Source: Brachyspira pilosicoli (GTDB taxonomy: Bacteria; Spirochaetota; Brachyspiria; Brachyspirales; Brachyspiraceae). Taken from it: 11,091 nt of DNA. The stretch is taken from positions 1-11,091 of the forward strand of contig NZ_SRZM01000104.1 of the NCBI RefSeq assembly GCF_019402445.1. Reading direction: 5' to 3'. The translations under genes and the position numbers were made by a program. Of this stretch, positions 1-7,388 are shown one piece after another; the stretch's first letter is position 1; every line of letters begins with the position of its first letter. The notes beneath the pieces were generated by a model. The model saw only the letters and a list, made by a program, of their open reading frames with translations. It was not told the DNA's origin and made no database searches.

Positions 1-113
1 TTAAATGCAGTTCTTTTGCTTCTTTTATACCAATAAAAAAGTGATAGTGTGTACCCTATGGGCACACTTCGCAGGGGGACTAGTCCCCACAAACAACAAA
101 ACTAAAAATTGTT
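1..113. repeat. Non-coding repeat-like block with two inverted repeats
   Basis: This stretch lies downstream of recJ and has no convincing gene. It contains an imperfect hairpin (left arm 49-56, loop TAT 57-59, right arm 60-67, one A-C mismatch) and a perfect 14-base palindrome, GGGGACTAGTCCCC, at 75-88. The G+C-rich core at about 49-90 stands out sharply from the surrounding AT-rich DNA. From memory, similar strings with a CTAGTCCCC core recur between genes in Brachyspira, so it may be one copy of a dispersed repeat family. On the minus strand the first hairpin is followed after about eight bases by six T residues, so weak terminator activity for recJ is possible, but the geometry is not canonical. 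Confidence 0.5.
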
Positions 114-2285
114 TTAATTTATCTCATAATTCTCTATATAAATCTTTACTTCTTTGCTGCCATTAAATCTATTTATTTTTATCTTGTATGAAATATTTAT
201 AAAATTTGAAGCTTCCAATTTAGAGCATTCTTCTTCTGATGAACTCCAAATTATAGCATTAGCCCTGCTTCCATTTTTTTGTAATTGCAGTTTTAAATGA
301 ATCTTATTATTTTTATTTATTTTTTCTATAGAGTTTATAGTAACCCTATTTGTAAAAAACACAGGCTCTTCATTAGCAAAACCATAAGGCTCAAATAACT
401 CTAAATACTCAGCAAACTGCATATTAATATCTTTAAAATCTAATTCCAAATCATAAGTCTTTTCATCTTTTGAAGTATTAAAATTCTCTTCTGAAGCATA
501 TTTAATAATTTTTTTAGCAAACTTTTCAAAATTATTTACGCTCACAGTAAACCCAGCAGCATTCTTATGCCCGCCAAACTTATCTAAATAAACACTAGAA
601 TATTCAAGCATATCGCGTGCATTGTCATCACCTCTGCTCCTAATACTTCCCGTACAAACTCCATCTTCCTTAGATTCATAAAGTATAACAGCGGTTTTCC
701 CATATTGACTTAAAACCTTACCAGCTATAAGACCTGTTAAACCTCTATCTATTAAATCACTCTTTACTATTATAATAGGATAAGACATGCAATTATTTTC
801 TTTTATATATTCGCACACTATATTAAAATTGCTTTCTGTAAGAGATTTTCTTGTTTCGTTTAAATTATAAACTTCTTCAGATAATTGAAAAGCCTCTTCT
901 CTAGTTTCAGAAGTTAAAAGCCTTAAAGCATATTCAGGCTTTCCCATTCTACCCGCAGCATTTATAAAAGGAGCAAGCCTCCAGCTTACAGCCTGAGTAT
1001 CAACTTTAGTATTTAGTAATTTTATTCTCTCCAATATCACATTATACCTTATATGATTATGCTTTTCCAATTCTGCCAAAGCACATTTTATATAAGCCCT
1101 ATTCTCTTCAATAAGAGGTACAACATCGGCAACTGTTCCAAACAATACTAATATAGACTCTCTTTTTATATAGTTTTGCAATTGCTTTTGACTTAAATAA
1201 TACATTCTTCTAAAAATTTCCATTTTTATTATTAAGTCTCTATAGAGAATATTATCATACTTATATATATTAACTTTAAGAAGCAAAGCAAACTCATCTA
1301 ATGTCTTAACTGACTTGATATTAACTCCCCCATAATTAGCACCCAACTGAAGCAAATCATAAACATTATCATATTCAGGCAAGTATAGCTCATACTTTTC
1401 ATATAGTCTAAGAAGTTTTTTAAGCCTAATCTCTCCGCCTGTAAGAACCAATACAACATTCTCCCCCTCAAACATATAACTAGCTAACTCTTCTAAAACT
1501 TCATCTTCAGACAAAAACTCTTCATAATAATCTAAATAAATAGATTTGTAAGCATTTTCATTATTTACAAGCTCAAAGCCAAATACATCATCACTATAAA
1601 CAAAATTAGTAGCCTTTAATGCTCTTATTCTTTTTAATTTATCAGTATTTTTATCTATCTCATAATCTAATATAATGATATCTTTGTTGTAAAGTTTAGT
1701 ATAAGAAAAAACAAATGCCTGCATAAGCTTAAATGCAACAGCACACCCAGAAAAGTTTTTGGAAACAAAACCAGTATTTGAAAGTTTAGGATTAAATATT
1801 AAATAGGCATTAGGAAGTATTTCTGGTATATCATGATGGTCTGTTACTATAATATCTATAGAATGCTCTCTCGCAAACTCAACTTCTTCAACATTCGATA
1901 TACCGCAATCAACTGTGATGATTAAGCTCACCCCAGAATTAGCATAACTTTCAATGACATCTTTTGAAAGCCCATAACCAACTTCATGATTAGGCACAAA
2001 TGCTTCAACATTCTTTGTAACAGCCTTAAGAGTATTATATATTATAGAAGCAGCAGTAACACCATCAGCATCTTTATCGCCATATATCAATATTTTTTCA
2101 TTATACTCTATAGCCTCTTTTAGCCTATCTACAAAAGCATTCATATCCCTAATATTAAATGGATTAGACAGAGAATATATATCTTGAAAAAAAAAGTCAA
2201 AAATATCTTCTTTTGAAACTATACCCCTTAATTTTAACAATTCTTCTATAATGGGATTTAAATTGTCTATATCGATTTTTTGCAT
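114..2285 (-). CDS. recJ: Single-stranded-DNA-specific exonuclease RecJ, with large internal insertion
   Basis: RecJ is a cytoplasmic 5'-3' exonuclease of single-stranded DNA that acts in recombination, mismatch repair and fork repair. The DHH-family motifs are intact: YGDKDADG at residues 68-75 (motif I), D126 in TVDCG (II), DHH at 149-151 (III) and GTVADVVPL at 383-391 (IV). The second domain shows SWRLAPFINAAGRMG (434-448) and the DHHA1 signature GGHKNAAGF (571-579). A RecJ-type OB fold follows from about 610 to 720. At 723 residues it is longer than the usual 560-580. The excess lies at about 192-377, between the GCAVAFKLMQAF helix and motif IV, and is discussed as a finding. The ATG start has AAAGG five bases upstream. 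A poly-T run of nine bases (2187-2195) encodes the phenylalanines near residue 32. The gene is 72 bases downstream of the MATE gene and has its own promoter. The RecJ identity is secure. Confidence 0.95.
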   Translation of the reverse strand: MQKIDIDNLNPIIEELLKLRGIVSKEDIFDFFFQDIYSLSNPFNIRDMNAFVDRLKEAIEYNEKILIYGDKDADGVTAASIIYNTLKAVTKNVEAFVPNHEVGYGLSKDVIESYANSGVSLIITVDCGISNVEEVEFAREHSIDIIVTDHHDIPEILPNAYLIFNPKLSNTGFVSKNFSGCAVAFKLMQAFVFSYTKLYNKDIIILDYEIDKNTDKLKRIRALKATNFVYSDDVFGFELVNNENAYKSIYLDYYEEFLSEDEVLEELASYMFEGENVVLVLTGGEIRLKKLLRLYEKYELYLPEYDNVYDLLQLGANYGGVNIKSVKTLDEFALLLKVNIYKYDNILYRDLIIKMEIFRRMYYLSQKQLQNYIKRESILVLFGTVADVVPLIEENRAYIKCALAELEKHNHIRYNVILERIKLLNTKVDTQAVSWRLAPFINAAGRMGKPEYALRLLTSETREEAFQLSEEVYNLNETRKSLTESNFNIVCEYIKENNCMSYPIIIVKSDLIDRGLTGLIAGKVLSQYGKTAVILYESKEDGVCTGSIRSRGDDNARDMLEYSSVYLDKFGGHKNAAGFTVSVNNFEKFAKKIIKYASEENFNTSKDEKTYDLELDFKDINMQFAEYLELFEPYGFANEEPVFFTNRVTINSIEKINKNNKIHLKLQLQKNGSRANAIIWSSSEEECSKLEASNFINISYKIKINRFNGSKEVKIYIENYEIN

Positions 2286-2321
2286 AAAAGCCTTTATTAA
2301 TATTTATGAATTACAACAAAT

Positions 2322-2350
2322 AGTATATTTTATTTGCTTCAATGTTTCAA
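2322..2350 (-). promoter_or_regulatory. Sigma-70-type promoter of recJ
   Basis: On the minus strand, TTGAAA (2345-2350) and TATACT (2322-2327) are separated by 17 bases, each box being close to consensus. The -35 box begins just eight bases beyond the MATE stop codon, and the -10 box lies about 37 bases ahead of the recJ start. recJ can therefore be transcribed independently of the upstream transporter gene. In AT-rich DNA such matches can arise by chance, but the position and spacing are ideal. Confidence 0.6.
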
Positions 2351-2357
2351 GTATAAT

Positions 2358-3746
2358 TTAAGCCTCATTTTCTTTAGTAGCAGAATGACTTGCTATATTA
2401 GCTCCTTTTTTCCAATGCCCAGTAAAATAATAAATAAGTATAAGCGACATACTAATAAAGTTTACAATGGCCATAGTAGTCCATACTCCCCATAAACCCA
2501 TCTTTGTAGATAAGAAATGTGCAAGAGGAACTCTTATAAGTATATGAGCAACAAAAGCAAATATCATGAGTATAAAAGTTTTTCCAGCCCCATTAATAAC
2601 ACCATTAGTAGCAAACATTACAGAAAGCATTATTATAGAAGGCATAACCACATATATATAACTTTTTGTATATTTTAATACGCTCATATCTGAAGTAAAT
2701 AATCTCACTATAAGCTCTGGAAATAACACAGAAAAAAGTGCCATAAAACTAGAAAGCCCTATTCCTATTTTAAGCCCTGCTTTGTATATCTCTTTTACCC
2801 TATCCATTCTATTAGCTCCAATATTTTGAGCAACCATAGTAGCAATACCAGCAGATAAAGCTAAAAGCGGTAAAAAAGATAAAGAGTCCACCCTCATAGA
2901 TACAGCAACAGAAGCAGAAGCCTCTTCTCCATAAGTATTAATAATTCTATTTAAAAATAACCAGCTTATAGAAATTATTAATTGCATAGCAGCAAAAGGC
3001 AAACCTATCTTAAACATTAATTTAGTTATATTAGCATCAAAAACTATTCTAAGAGGGTTAGCACGCACTATACTATCTTTAACTTTTAAATATATTATGC
3101 TCACAATTACAGAAAGAATTTGAGAAAATACTGTAGCATAAGCAGCTCCATCTAAACCCATAGCAGGAAAACCAAATAACCCTTTTATCATTATTGGGTC
3201 TAATATTACATTGACAATAGAAGCTATAGCTAAAAATATAAGAGGTCTTACAGTATCTCCTACTCCCCTAAGTAAAGCAGATATTAAAAAATAATAAAAT
3301 AAAAATGGAAAACCTATCATACTAATTCTAAAATAGCTAACAGAATATTCCATTATACTATCAGCAGCATTTAAAAATCTCATCAATATAGGAGCAAATA
3401 TATATCCTAATATAGCCAAAACTAAAGAAAGTATTACACTCATAGTAGTGGAAACTCTAGAAATATAAAGCACAGAATCCTTATCATTAGCACCAAAATA
3501 TTGACCAATCAAAACATTCGCAGCAACTGTAACACCAGAAGCAATAGCTTGAAGTATTAATATTATAGGGAAACTCACCGCAATAGCTCCAAGTCCCTTA
3601 GGTCCTATCATCTGCCCTATCCAAATTGTATCAACTATATTGTAGGCTATATTTAAAAGGTTGCCAAGTATCATAGGTACTACCAAATTAATAAGCCCTC
3701 TATTTACATTTCCTTCTGTAAGCTCTAACATCTTATTTTTTTCCAT
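2358..3746 (-). CDS. MATE-family multidrug/Na+ (or H+) antiporter
   Basis: This is an inner-membrane exporter of the multi antimicrobial extrusion family, which uses Na+ or H+ gradients to expel cationic drugs or metabolites. The N-terminus has the typical layout of the family: LTEGNVNRGLINLVVPMILG, followed by NIVDTIWIGQMIG and GLGAIAVSFPI in the first helices. The same pattern recurs in the second half (LPFAAMQLI, then SVAVSMRVDSLSFLP and GIATMVAQNIGA). About twelve hydrophobic segments can be counted over roughly 460 residues, the usual length. Two in-frame ATG codons are available. I chose the second (3746, 462 aa) because GGGG lies six bases before it, whereas the first (3758, 466 aa) has no visible Shine-Dalgarno. 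The substrate cannot be read from sequence. recJ follows 72 bases downstream. Confidence 0.9.
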   Translation of the reverse strand: MEKNKMLELTEGNVNRGLINLVVPMILGNLLNIAYNIVDTIWIGQMIGPKGLGAIAVSFPIILILQAIASGVTVAANVLIGQYFGANDKDSVLYISRVSTTMSVILSLVLAILGYIFAPILMRFLNAADSIMEYSVSYFRISMIGFPFLFYYFLISALLRGVGDTVRPLIFLAIASIVNVILDPIMIKGLFGFPAMGLDGAAYATVFSQILSVIVSIIYLKVKDSIVRANPLRIVFDANITKLMFKIGLPFAAMQLIISISWLFLNRIINTYGEEASASVAVSMRVDSLSFLPLLALSAGIATMVAQNIGANRMDRVKEIYKAGLKIGIGLSSFMALFSVLFPELIVRLFTSDMSVLKYTKSYIYVVMPSIIMLSVMFATNGVINGAGKTFILMIFAFVAHILIRVPLAHFLSTKMGLWGVWTTMAIVNFISMSLILIYYFTGHWKKGANIASHSATKENEA

Positions 3747-3758
3747 AGTTTTCCCCAT
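3744..3758 (-). promoter_or_regulatory. Start-site choice of the MATE gene
   Basis: Read on the minus strand this is ATGGGGAAAACTATG. The GGGG directly after the first ATG is the only purine-rich ribosome-binding match nearby, and it sits six bases before the second ATG. The region ahead of the first ATG is AT-only apart from isolated G residues. Initiation at the second ATG is therefore favoured. Confidence 0.5.
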
Positions 3759-3846
3759 TATTAATTATCATCAATTTTTAATTATTAGTTTTTTGATAGT
3801 AATATTTTTTATTTCATCAAAGTTTTGTAGTTTCGACAAAAAATAA

Positions 3847-3874
3847 AATATACATATAAACAATGCTTGAACAA
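3847..3874 (-). promoter_or_regulatory. Weak candidate promoter for the MATE gene
   Basis: On the minus strand TTGTTC (3869-3874) and TATATT (3847-3852) are 16 bases apart, giving a leader of about 90-100 bases. Only half of the -35 box matches consensus, so this is a tentative call. No better pair was found between the two divergent genes on this strand. Confidence 0.25.
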
Positions 3875-4059
3875 TTACAGCTTCTTTTTTGCTTGCGTTT
3901 TAAAAGCTTTATATAAAAAAGCTTAATACAATCAGATAAAATAAAAATATTCAGATAAACAAGAGAAAATATTAACCTACAAAAAAATAAAGTCAATACA
4001 TAAAAAAATATTTTTTTTATAATAATTTTTTTATATTAATATTGATTAAAATACAATAG

Positions 4060-4087
4060 TTGATAAATATCTTTATTCATATATAAT
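4060..4087 (+). promoter_or_regulatory. Sigma-70-type promoter of the prfA operon
   Basis: TTGATA (4060-4065) and a perfect TATAAT (4082-4087) are separated by 16 bases. Transcription would start near 4094, leaving a leader of about 26 bases that contains the prfA ribosome-binding site AGGAGA (4102-4107). The A/T tracts immediately upstream could strengthen it. Confidence 0.65.
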
Positions 4088-4119
4088 AAAAAACAATATT
4101 TAGGAGAATAATAATTTTT

Positions 4120-5196
4120 ATGTCAATAATAGATAAACTTTCATCTGTAGAAAACACATACAATGATATAGTAGACAAATTAAATGATGCAAATATAAAA
4201 GACAATAGAGTAATACAAGATTTAATGAAAAAAAAGTCAGAAATAGAAGACATAGTAAATGAATATAAAAAACTAAAAACAGTATTGAAAGAAATAGAAG
4301 ATGCAAATGAAATGCTTAATCATTCTGACACTGATAAAGAATTAAAAAATATGGCATTGCTTGAAATAGAAGAATTAAATCAAAAAAAAGAAAATATCAT
4401 TAATGATTTAAGGCTTTTACTTCTTCCAAAAGATAAAAATGACGGTAAAAATATAATAGTAGAGATAAGAGTTGGAACTGGAGGAGATGAATCGGCTTTA
4501 TTTGTAGGAGATTTATTTAGAATGTACAGCCGTTTTATAGAGAGGGCAAATTTTAAAATGGAAATAATTGACATAAGCCCTACTGAGCTTGGTGGATATA
4601 AAGAAGTAATATTTTCTGTTTCTGGAAAGAATGCTTATAGAACTTTAAAATTTGAAAGCGGTACGCATAGAGTACAGAGAATACCAGCCACAGAATCGGG
4701 CGGAAGAATACATACATCAGCTTCAACTGTAGCAATTATGCCTGAAGCAGAAGAAAGCGATGTAATAATAAAAGATGAAGATATAAGAGTAGATATATTT
4801 CGTTCAAGCGGTCCAGGAGGTCAATCAGTTAATACTACTGACAGTGCCGTTAGAATTACACATTTGCCTACTGGTTTAGTGGTGCAGTGTCAAGATGAAA
4901 AAAGTCAACACAAAAATAAAGCAAAAGCATTGAAAGTATTAAGAGCAAGAATATACGAAAAAGAAGAAGCAGAAAGAAAGGCAAAAGAGGCTAAAGAAAG
5001 AAGAGATAAAATAGGCTCTGGAGATAGAAGTGAAAGAATAAGAACATACAATTTCCCTCAAAACAGAGTGACAGACCACAGAATTAATGTTACATTATAC
5101 AAATTAGATAGATTTATGGACGGGGAAATAACAGAAATTACTGATGCTTTATTTAAAAAAGAGCAGGAGGAATTATTAGCTTCTTACTCAGACTAA
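4120..5196 (+). CDS. prfA: Peptide chain release factor 1
   Basis: RF1 recognises UAA and UAG stop codons in the ribosomal A site and triggers peptide release. At 358 residues it has the normal length. The stop-codon recognition tripeptide is PAT (189-191, within [12 protein letters not shown]); RF2 would have SPF, so this is RF1. The catalytic GGQ is at 233-235 in [15 protein letters not shown]. The helical N-terminal domain spans about 1-105, and the conserved segment [16 protein letters not shown] is at 306-321. The ribosome-binding site AGGAGA is 12 bases from the ATG, slightly long. The gene ends in tandem TAA TAA. It leads an operon, with the next start only 11 bases after its stop. The RF1 methyltransferase gene prmC, a common neighbour of prfA in other bacteria, is not next to it here. 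Confidence 0.97.
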   Translation: MSIIDKLSSVENTYNDIVDKLNDANIKDNRVIQDLMKKKSEIEDIVNEYKKLKTVLKEIEDANEMLNHSDTDKELKNMALLEIEELNQKKENIINDLRLLLLPKDKNDGKNIIVEIRVGTGGDESALFVGDLFRMYSRFIERANFKMEIIDISPTELGGYKEVIFSVSGKNAYRTLKFESGTHRVQRIPATESGGRIHTSASTVAIMPEAEESDVIIKDEDIRVDIFRSSGPGGQSVNTTDSAVRITHLPTGLVVQCQDEKSQHKNKAKALKVLRARIYEKEEAERKAKEAKERRDKIGSGDRSERIRTYNFPQNRVTDHRINVTLYKLDRFMDGEITEITDALFKKEQEELLASYSD

Positions 5197-5207
5197 TAAA
5201 GAAAATT

Positions 5208-5912
5208 ATGAAGTACATAGAAAATATACTTGGTGATGAAAAAATATTACATAATATAAAAGATGATGATACCGCTATCAATTACATAAAAAGTTTTAGT
5301 GATGTTTTATATTGCGATTATTCATATAAACATAATGAAATTTCTTTAGCAGGGTTATTTGCATACTCTAAAGATAATAAATACTGTTTTGGAGAGTTTG
5401 GTTTATTTAAAGAAAATAGATATGAATCAAAAATTGTTATAAGCGATTATCCTGAATATGCCACTCTAAACAATTATGAGCTTACTAATGATAAGTTTAT
5501 AGACGTGCTTAATTTACACAATATAACTTTAAACAATCTATTTAGCACAGCAAAAAAAGAATTTGAATCTATAGAAGCTTATCCATTAAAAAAAATATCA
5601 TTAGATGATTATATAAAAATATTTCCGCATAGATATATTAATAATAGATTTAAAATATTTACTAAAAATAAATACAAAAAAATAAACATAAGAAATATCA
5701 ATGAAGACTTTGTATATAGATGTCCATATTGTGGCTCTACTAATATATTAAAAATAATAGATATTAATAATAATACATTTGAGAAAATGGACGTTTATGA
5801 TTTTAATGAAATGTATGATAATATGGAAAATATTGAGCATGATGATTTTTATGTTTGTGCTTTATGCAATTTGGTTATAAGAAGCCCAAAAACTATTTTA
5901 GATTATATATGA
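5208..5912 (+). CDS. Uncharacterised protein with C-terminal zinc-ribbon-like CxxC pair
   Basis: I do not recognise this 234-residue protein. It has no signal peptide or membrane segment, so it is probably cytoplasmic. The only clear motif is a split pair of cysteine knuckles, CPYC at 172-175 and CALC at 217-220, about 41 residues apart; this geometry suits a zinc ribbon or treble-clef-like fold. The linker between the knuckles is rich in acidic residues and asparagine. The N-terminal 165 residues are a mixed alpha/beta region without a family signature that I can name. The gene starts 11 bases after the prfA stop with only a weak purine-rich site (AAAGAAAA), which suggests coupling to prfA translation. 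Its TGA stop overlaps the ribosome-binding site of the next gene. The operon position suggests a role shared with the SPASM-like protein, but the function is unknown. Confidence 0.8.
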   Translation: MKYIENILGDEKILHNIKDDDTAINYIKSFSDVLYCDYSYKHNEISLAGLFAYSKDNKYCFGEFGLFKENRYESKIVISDYPEYATLNNYELTNDKFIDVLNLHNITLNNLFSTAKKEFESIEAYPLKKISLDDYIKIFPHRYINNRFKIFTKNKYKKINIRNINEDFVYRCPYCGSTNILKIIDINNNTFEKMDVYDFNEMYDNMENIEHDDFYVCALCNLVIRSPKTILDYI

Positions 5913-5925
5913 GGTGTTTTTAATG
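5911..5925 (+). promoter_or_regulatory. Ribosome-binding site deciding the SPASM-like gene start
   Basis: GAGGTG (5911-5916) lies six bases ahead of ATG at 5923. The GTG inside this motif (5914) is in frame and could be taken as a start, but it has no upstream Shine-Dalgarno of its own and is better explained as part of the ribosome-binding site. The motif overlaps the TGA stop (5910-5912) of the preceding gene, so translation of the two is probably coupled. Confidence 0.75.
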
Positions 5926-7359
5926 GAATTCATTATAATTGTTGATGAATCATTTGAAAATGAATATTCAAAAATATTTTTAGAAGATTTCTCTAATAAA
6001 ATAAAACTCTTAAAAGAGGAACTTAATTGCGATGTAAAGAATATAAATTATATTGCAAATACTACTGAAGATTATTTGAACAATATATATAAAGAAACAG
6101 AAAACTATGACAATATTATATATATTCCAAATAATATGCCTATGTTTAATATAGATGAAACTCTAAAACTCACTAAAATACATAATGAAAATATATCATA
6201 TTTTACTTATGGTGAAAATTATCCTGAGGGAATCATACCTTTTATAATAAGAAGAAATGCTTTTGAAAAATTATTTAATTGTATAAAAACAAAAAATATT
6301 AATATAACAGAAAATACTATAAAAGACATTGTATTTATTGACCCTAATTTTTTTGAAATAGAAATATTGGTGTCTGAATATGATATGAGATATTATAGAA
6401 TATCATTATTTGCAAATAGTAAAAGAAATGCTTTAATTATATCAAAACTAATAAAATATAAAGATTATAATGATATTACTAAGTCCATAAAGGAAGATAC
6501 TTCATTAAGAAGAACTTTTCCTTCATATATTGAAATAGATATTAATAACAGACAAAACTTAATAAATAAAAACTTATTGTCATCTAATGCTTTTGCAAAT
6601 GAAATAAACAAAGAAGAGAAAAATTTAAGCGTAGAAGAGTTTAAAACTATTTATAATAAATTAGCAGAGTTTTGTGATGATTTTCATTTATCAATAGGAA
6701 GTTATTATGAACCTCTTTTAAATAAAGATGTTTTTGATATATTAGAATACGCTCTTTCAAATAAAAATGTAAATGTGTATTTAGAAACTAATGCTATTTT
6801 ACTAGATGAAGAAAAGGCAAAAAAACTTCTACTTCTTCAAGAACAAAACAATAATTTACATGTAATAATTCATTTAGACACAGTAGAGCAAAATGTATTT
6901 AATACAATATATAAAGAAGACCATTTAAAAACAATACTTTCTAATATAGATTATTATTTTATAAGAGAGCCAAAAAACACATATCTTCAAATTACAAAGC
7001 AAAAGGATAATTTTGATTATTTGGCTTCATACTACAAATATTTTGATAAGTACAAAATAGAGATTATAATGCAAAAATATTATACTTACAGAGGAATTGT
7101 AGAAAATAAAAAAATTGGCGATATGACTCCTTTAATAAATGTGGGCTGCTGGCATTTGGCTAGAGATTTATTTATAGATGCTTATGGAGACATTTATATT
7201 TGCCGATTTGATATAAATAGAGAAAAACTTATAGCTTCTATATATAAAGAAACTTTGGAGAATATTTGGGCAACATTAGAAAACTACTATAGAGAAAACA
7301 CTTTAAAAAGTTTAGACTTTTGTAAAAATTGCGATGAGTGGTATTTATTTAATTTTTAA
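5923..7359 (+). CDS. Spiro-SPASM-like protein with cysteine-less radical SAM domain
   Basis: This 478-residue cytoplasmic protein appears to have three parts. Residues 1-180 look like a degenerate GT-A/cytidylyltransferase-type fold, with DNIIYIPNNMPMF (63-75) in the place of the usual 'GDxPxxD' segment and PEGIIPFIIRR (101-111). Residues about 198-400 follow the radical SAM plan: IEIDINNR, then Q211-NLI-N215-KN-L218 exactly where CxxxCxxC is expected, then SIGSYYEPLL (257-266) in place of the GGE-type motif, then YLETNAILLDEEKAKKLL (286-303). All three cluster-binding cysteines are absent, so SAM radical chemistry is not expected. The C-terminus is SPASM-like: C409, G422 and C427, then C467 and C470, enough for one Fe-S cluster or a zinc site. 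It matches my recollection of the spirochaete 'spiro-SPASM' family. It is the third gene of the prfA operon and starts 10 bases after its neighbour. The function is unknown. Confidence 0.8.
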   Translation: MEFIIIVDESFENEYSKIFLEDFSNKIKLLKEELNCDVKNINYIANTTEDYLNNIYKETENYDNIIYIPNNMPMFNIDETLKLTKIHNENISYFTYGENYPEGIIPFIIRRNAFEKLFNCIKTKNINITENTIKDIVFIDPNFFEIEILVSEYDMRYYRISLFANSKRNALIISKLIKYKDYNDITKSIKEDTSLRRTFPSYIEIDINNRQNLINKNLLSSNAFANEINKEEKNLSVEEFKTIYNKLAEFCDDFHLSIGSYYEPLLNKDVFDILEYALSNKNVNVYLETNAILLDEEKAKKLLLLQEQNNNLHVIIHLDTVEQNVFNTIYKEDHLKTILSNIDYYFIREPKNTYLQITKQKDNFDYLASYYKYFDKYKIEIIMQKYYTYRGIVENKKIGDMTPLINVGCWHLARDLFIDAYGDIYICRFDINREKLIASIYKETLENIWATLENYYRENTLKSLDFCKNCDEWYLFNF

Positions 7360-7388
7360 TAATAATAATATTTTTTGAGTATTAATTT

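Larger units (their letters stand above)
3759..4119. other. Divergent AT-rich intergenic region
   Basis: This 361-base stretch separates the MATE gene (minus) from prfA (plus) and shows no gene with coding character. It holds the prfA promoter and a weak candidate promoter for the MATE gene. It also has a 9-base direct repeat, TCAGATAAA (3932-3940 and 3951-3959), and a short hairpin around two AAGCTT sites (about 3905-3925). A cluster of A/T tracts lies upstream of the prfA promoter (A7 at 3981-3987 and 4002-4008, T8 at 4011-4018, T7 at 4026-4032). The tracts may bend DNA or act as an upstream promoter element; that is inference. Confidence 0.6.

Noticed and set aside
3661..3846. 61-codon open frame on the plus strand running into the MATE-prfA gap
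   Set aside because: It lies mostly antisense to the MATE gene's 5' end, has no ribosome-binding site, and its composition is typical of a shadow frame in AT-rich DNA.
4002..4018. A7/T8 inverted repeat as a rho-independent terminator
   Set aside because: The stem is all A/T, and no transcript is expected to end here because the region lies upstream of both divergent genes.
4118..4306. 62-codon open frame antisense to the start of prfA
   Set aside because: It is a Leu/Phe-rich shadow of the A-rich prfA codons, with no start signals.
5914..5922. GTG start giving three extra residues on the SPASM-like protein
   Set aside because: The GTG is part of the GAGGTG ribosome-binding motif placed six bases before the ATG at 5923, so the ATG is the better start.
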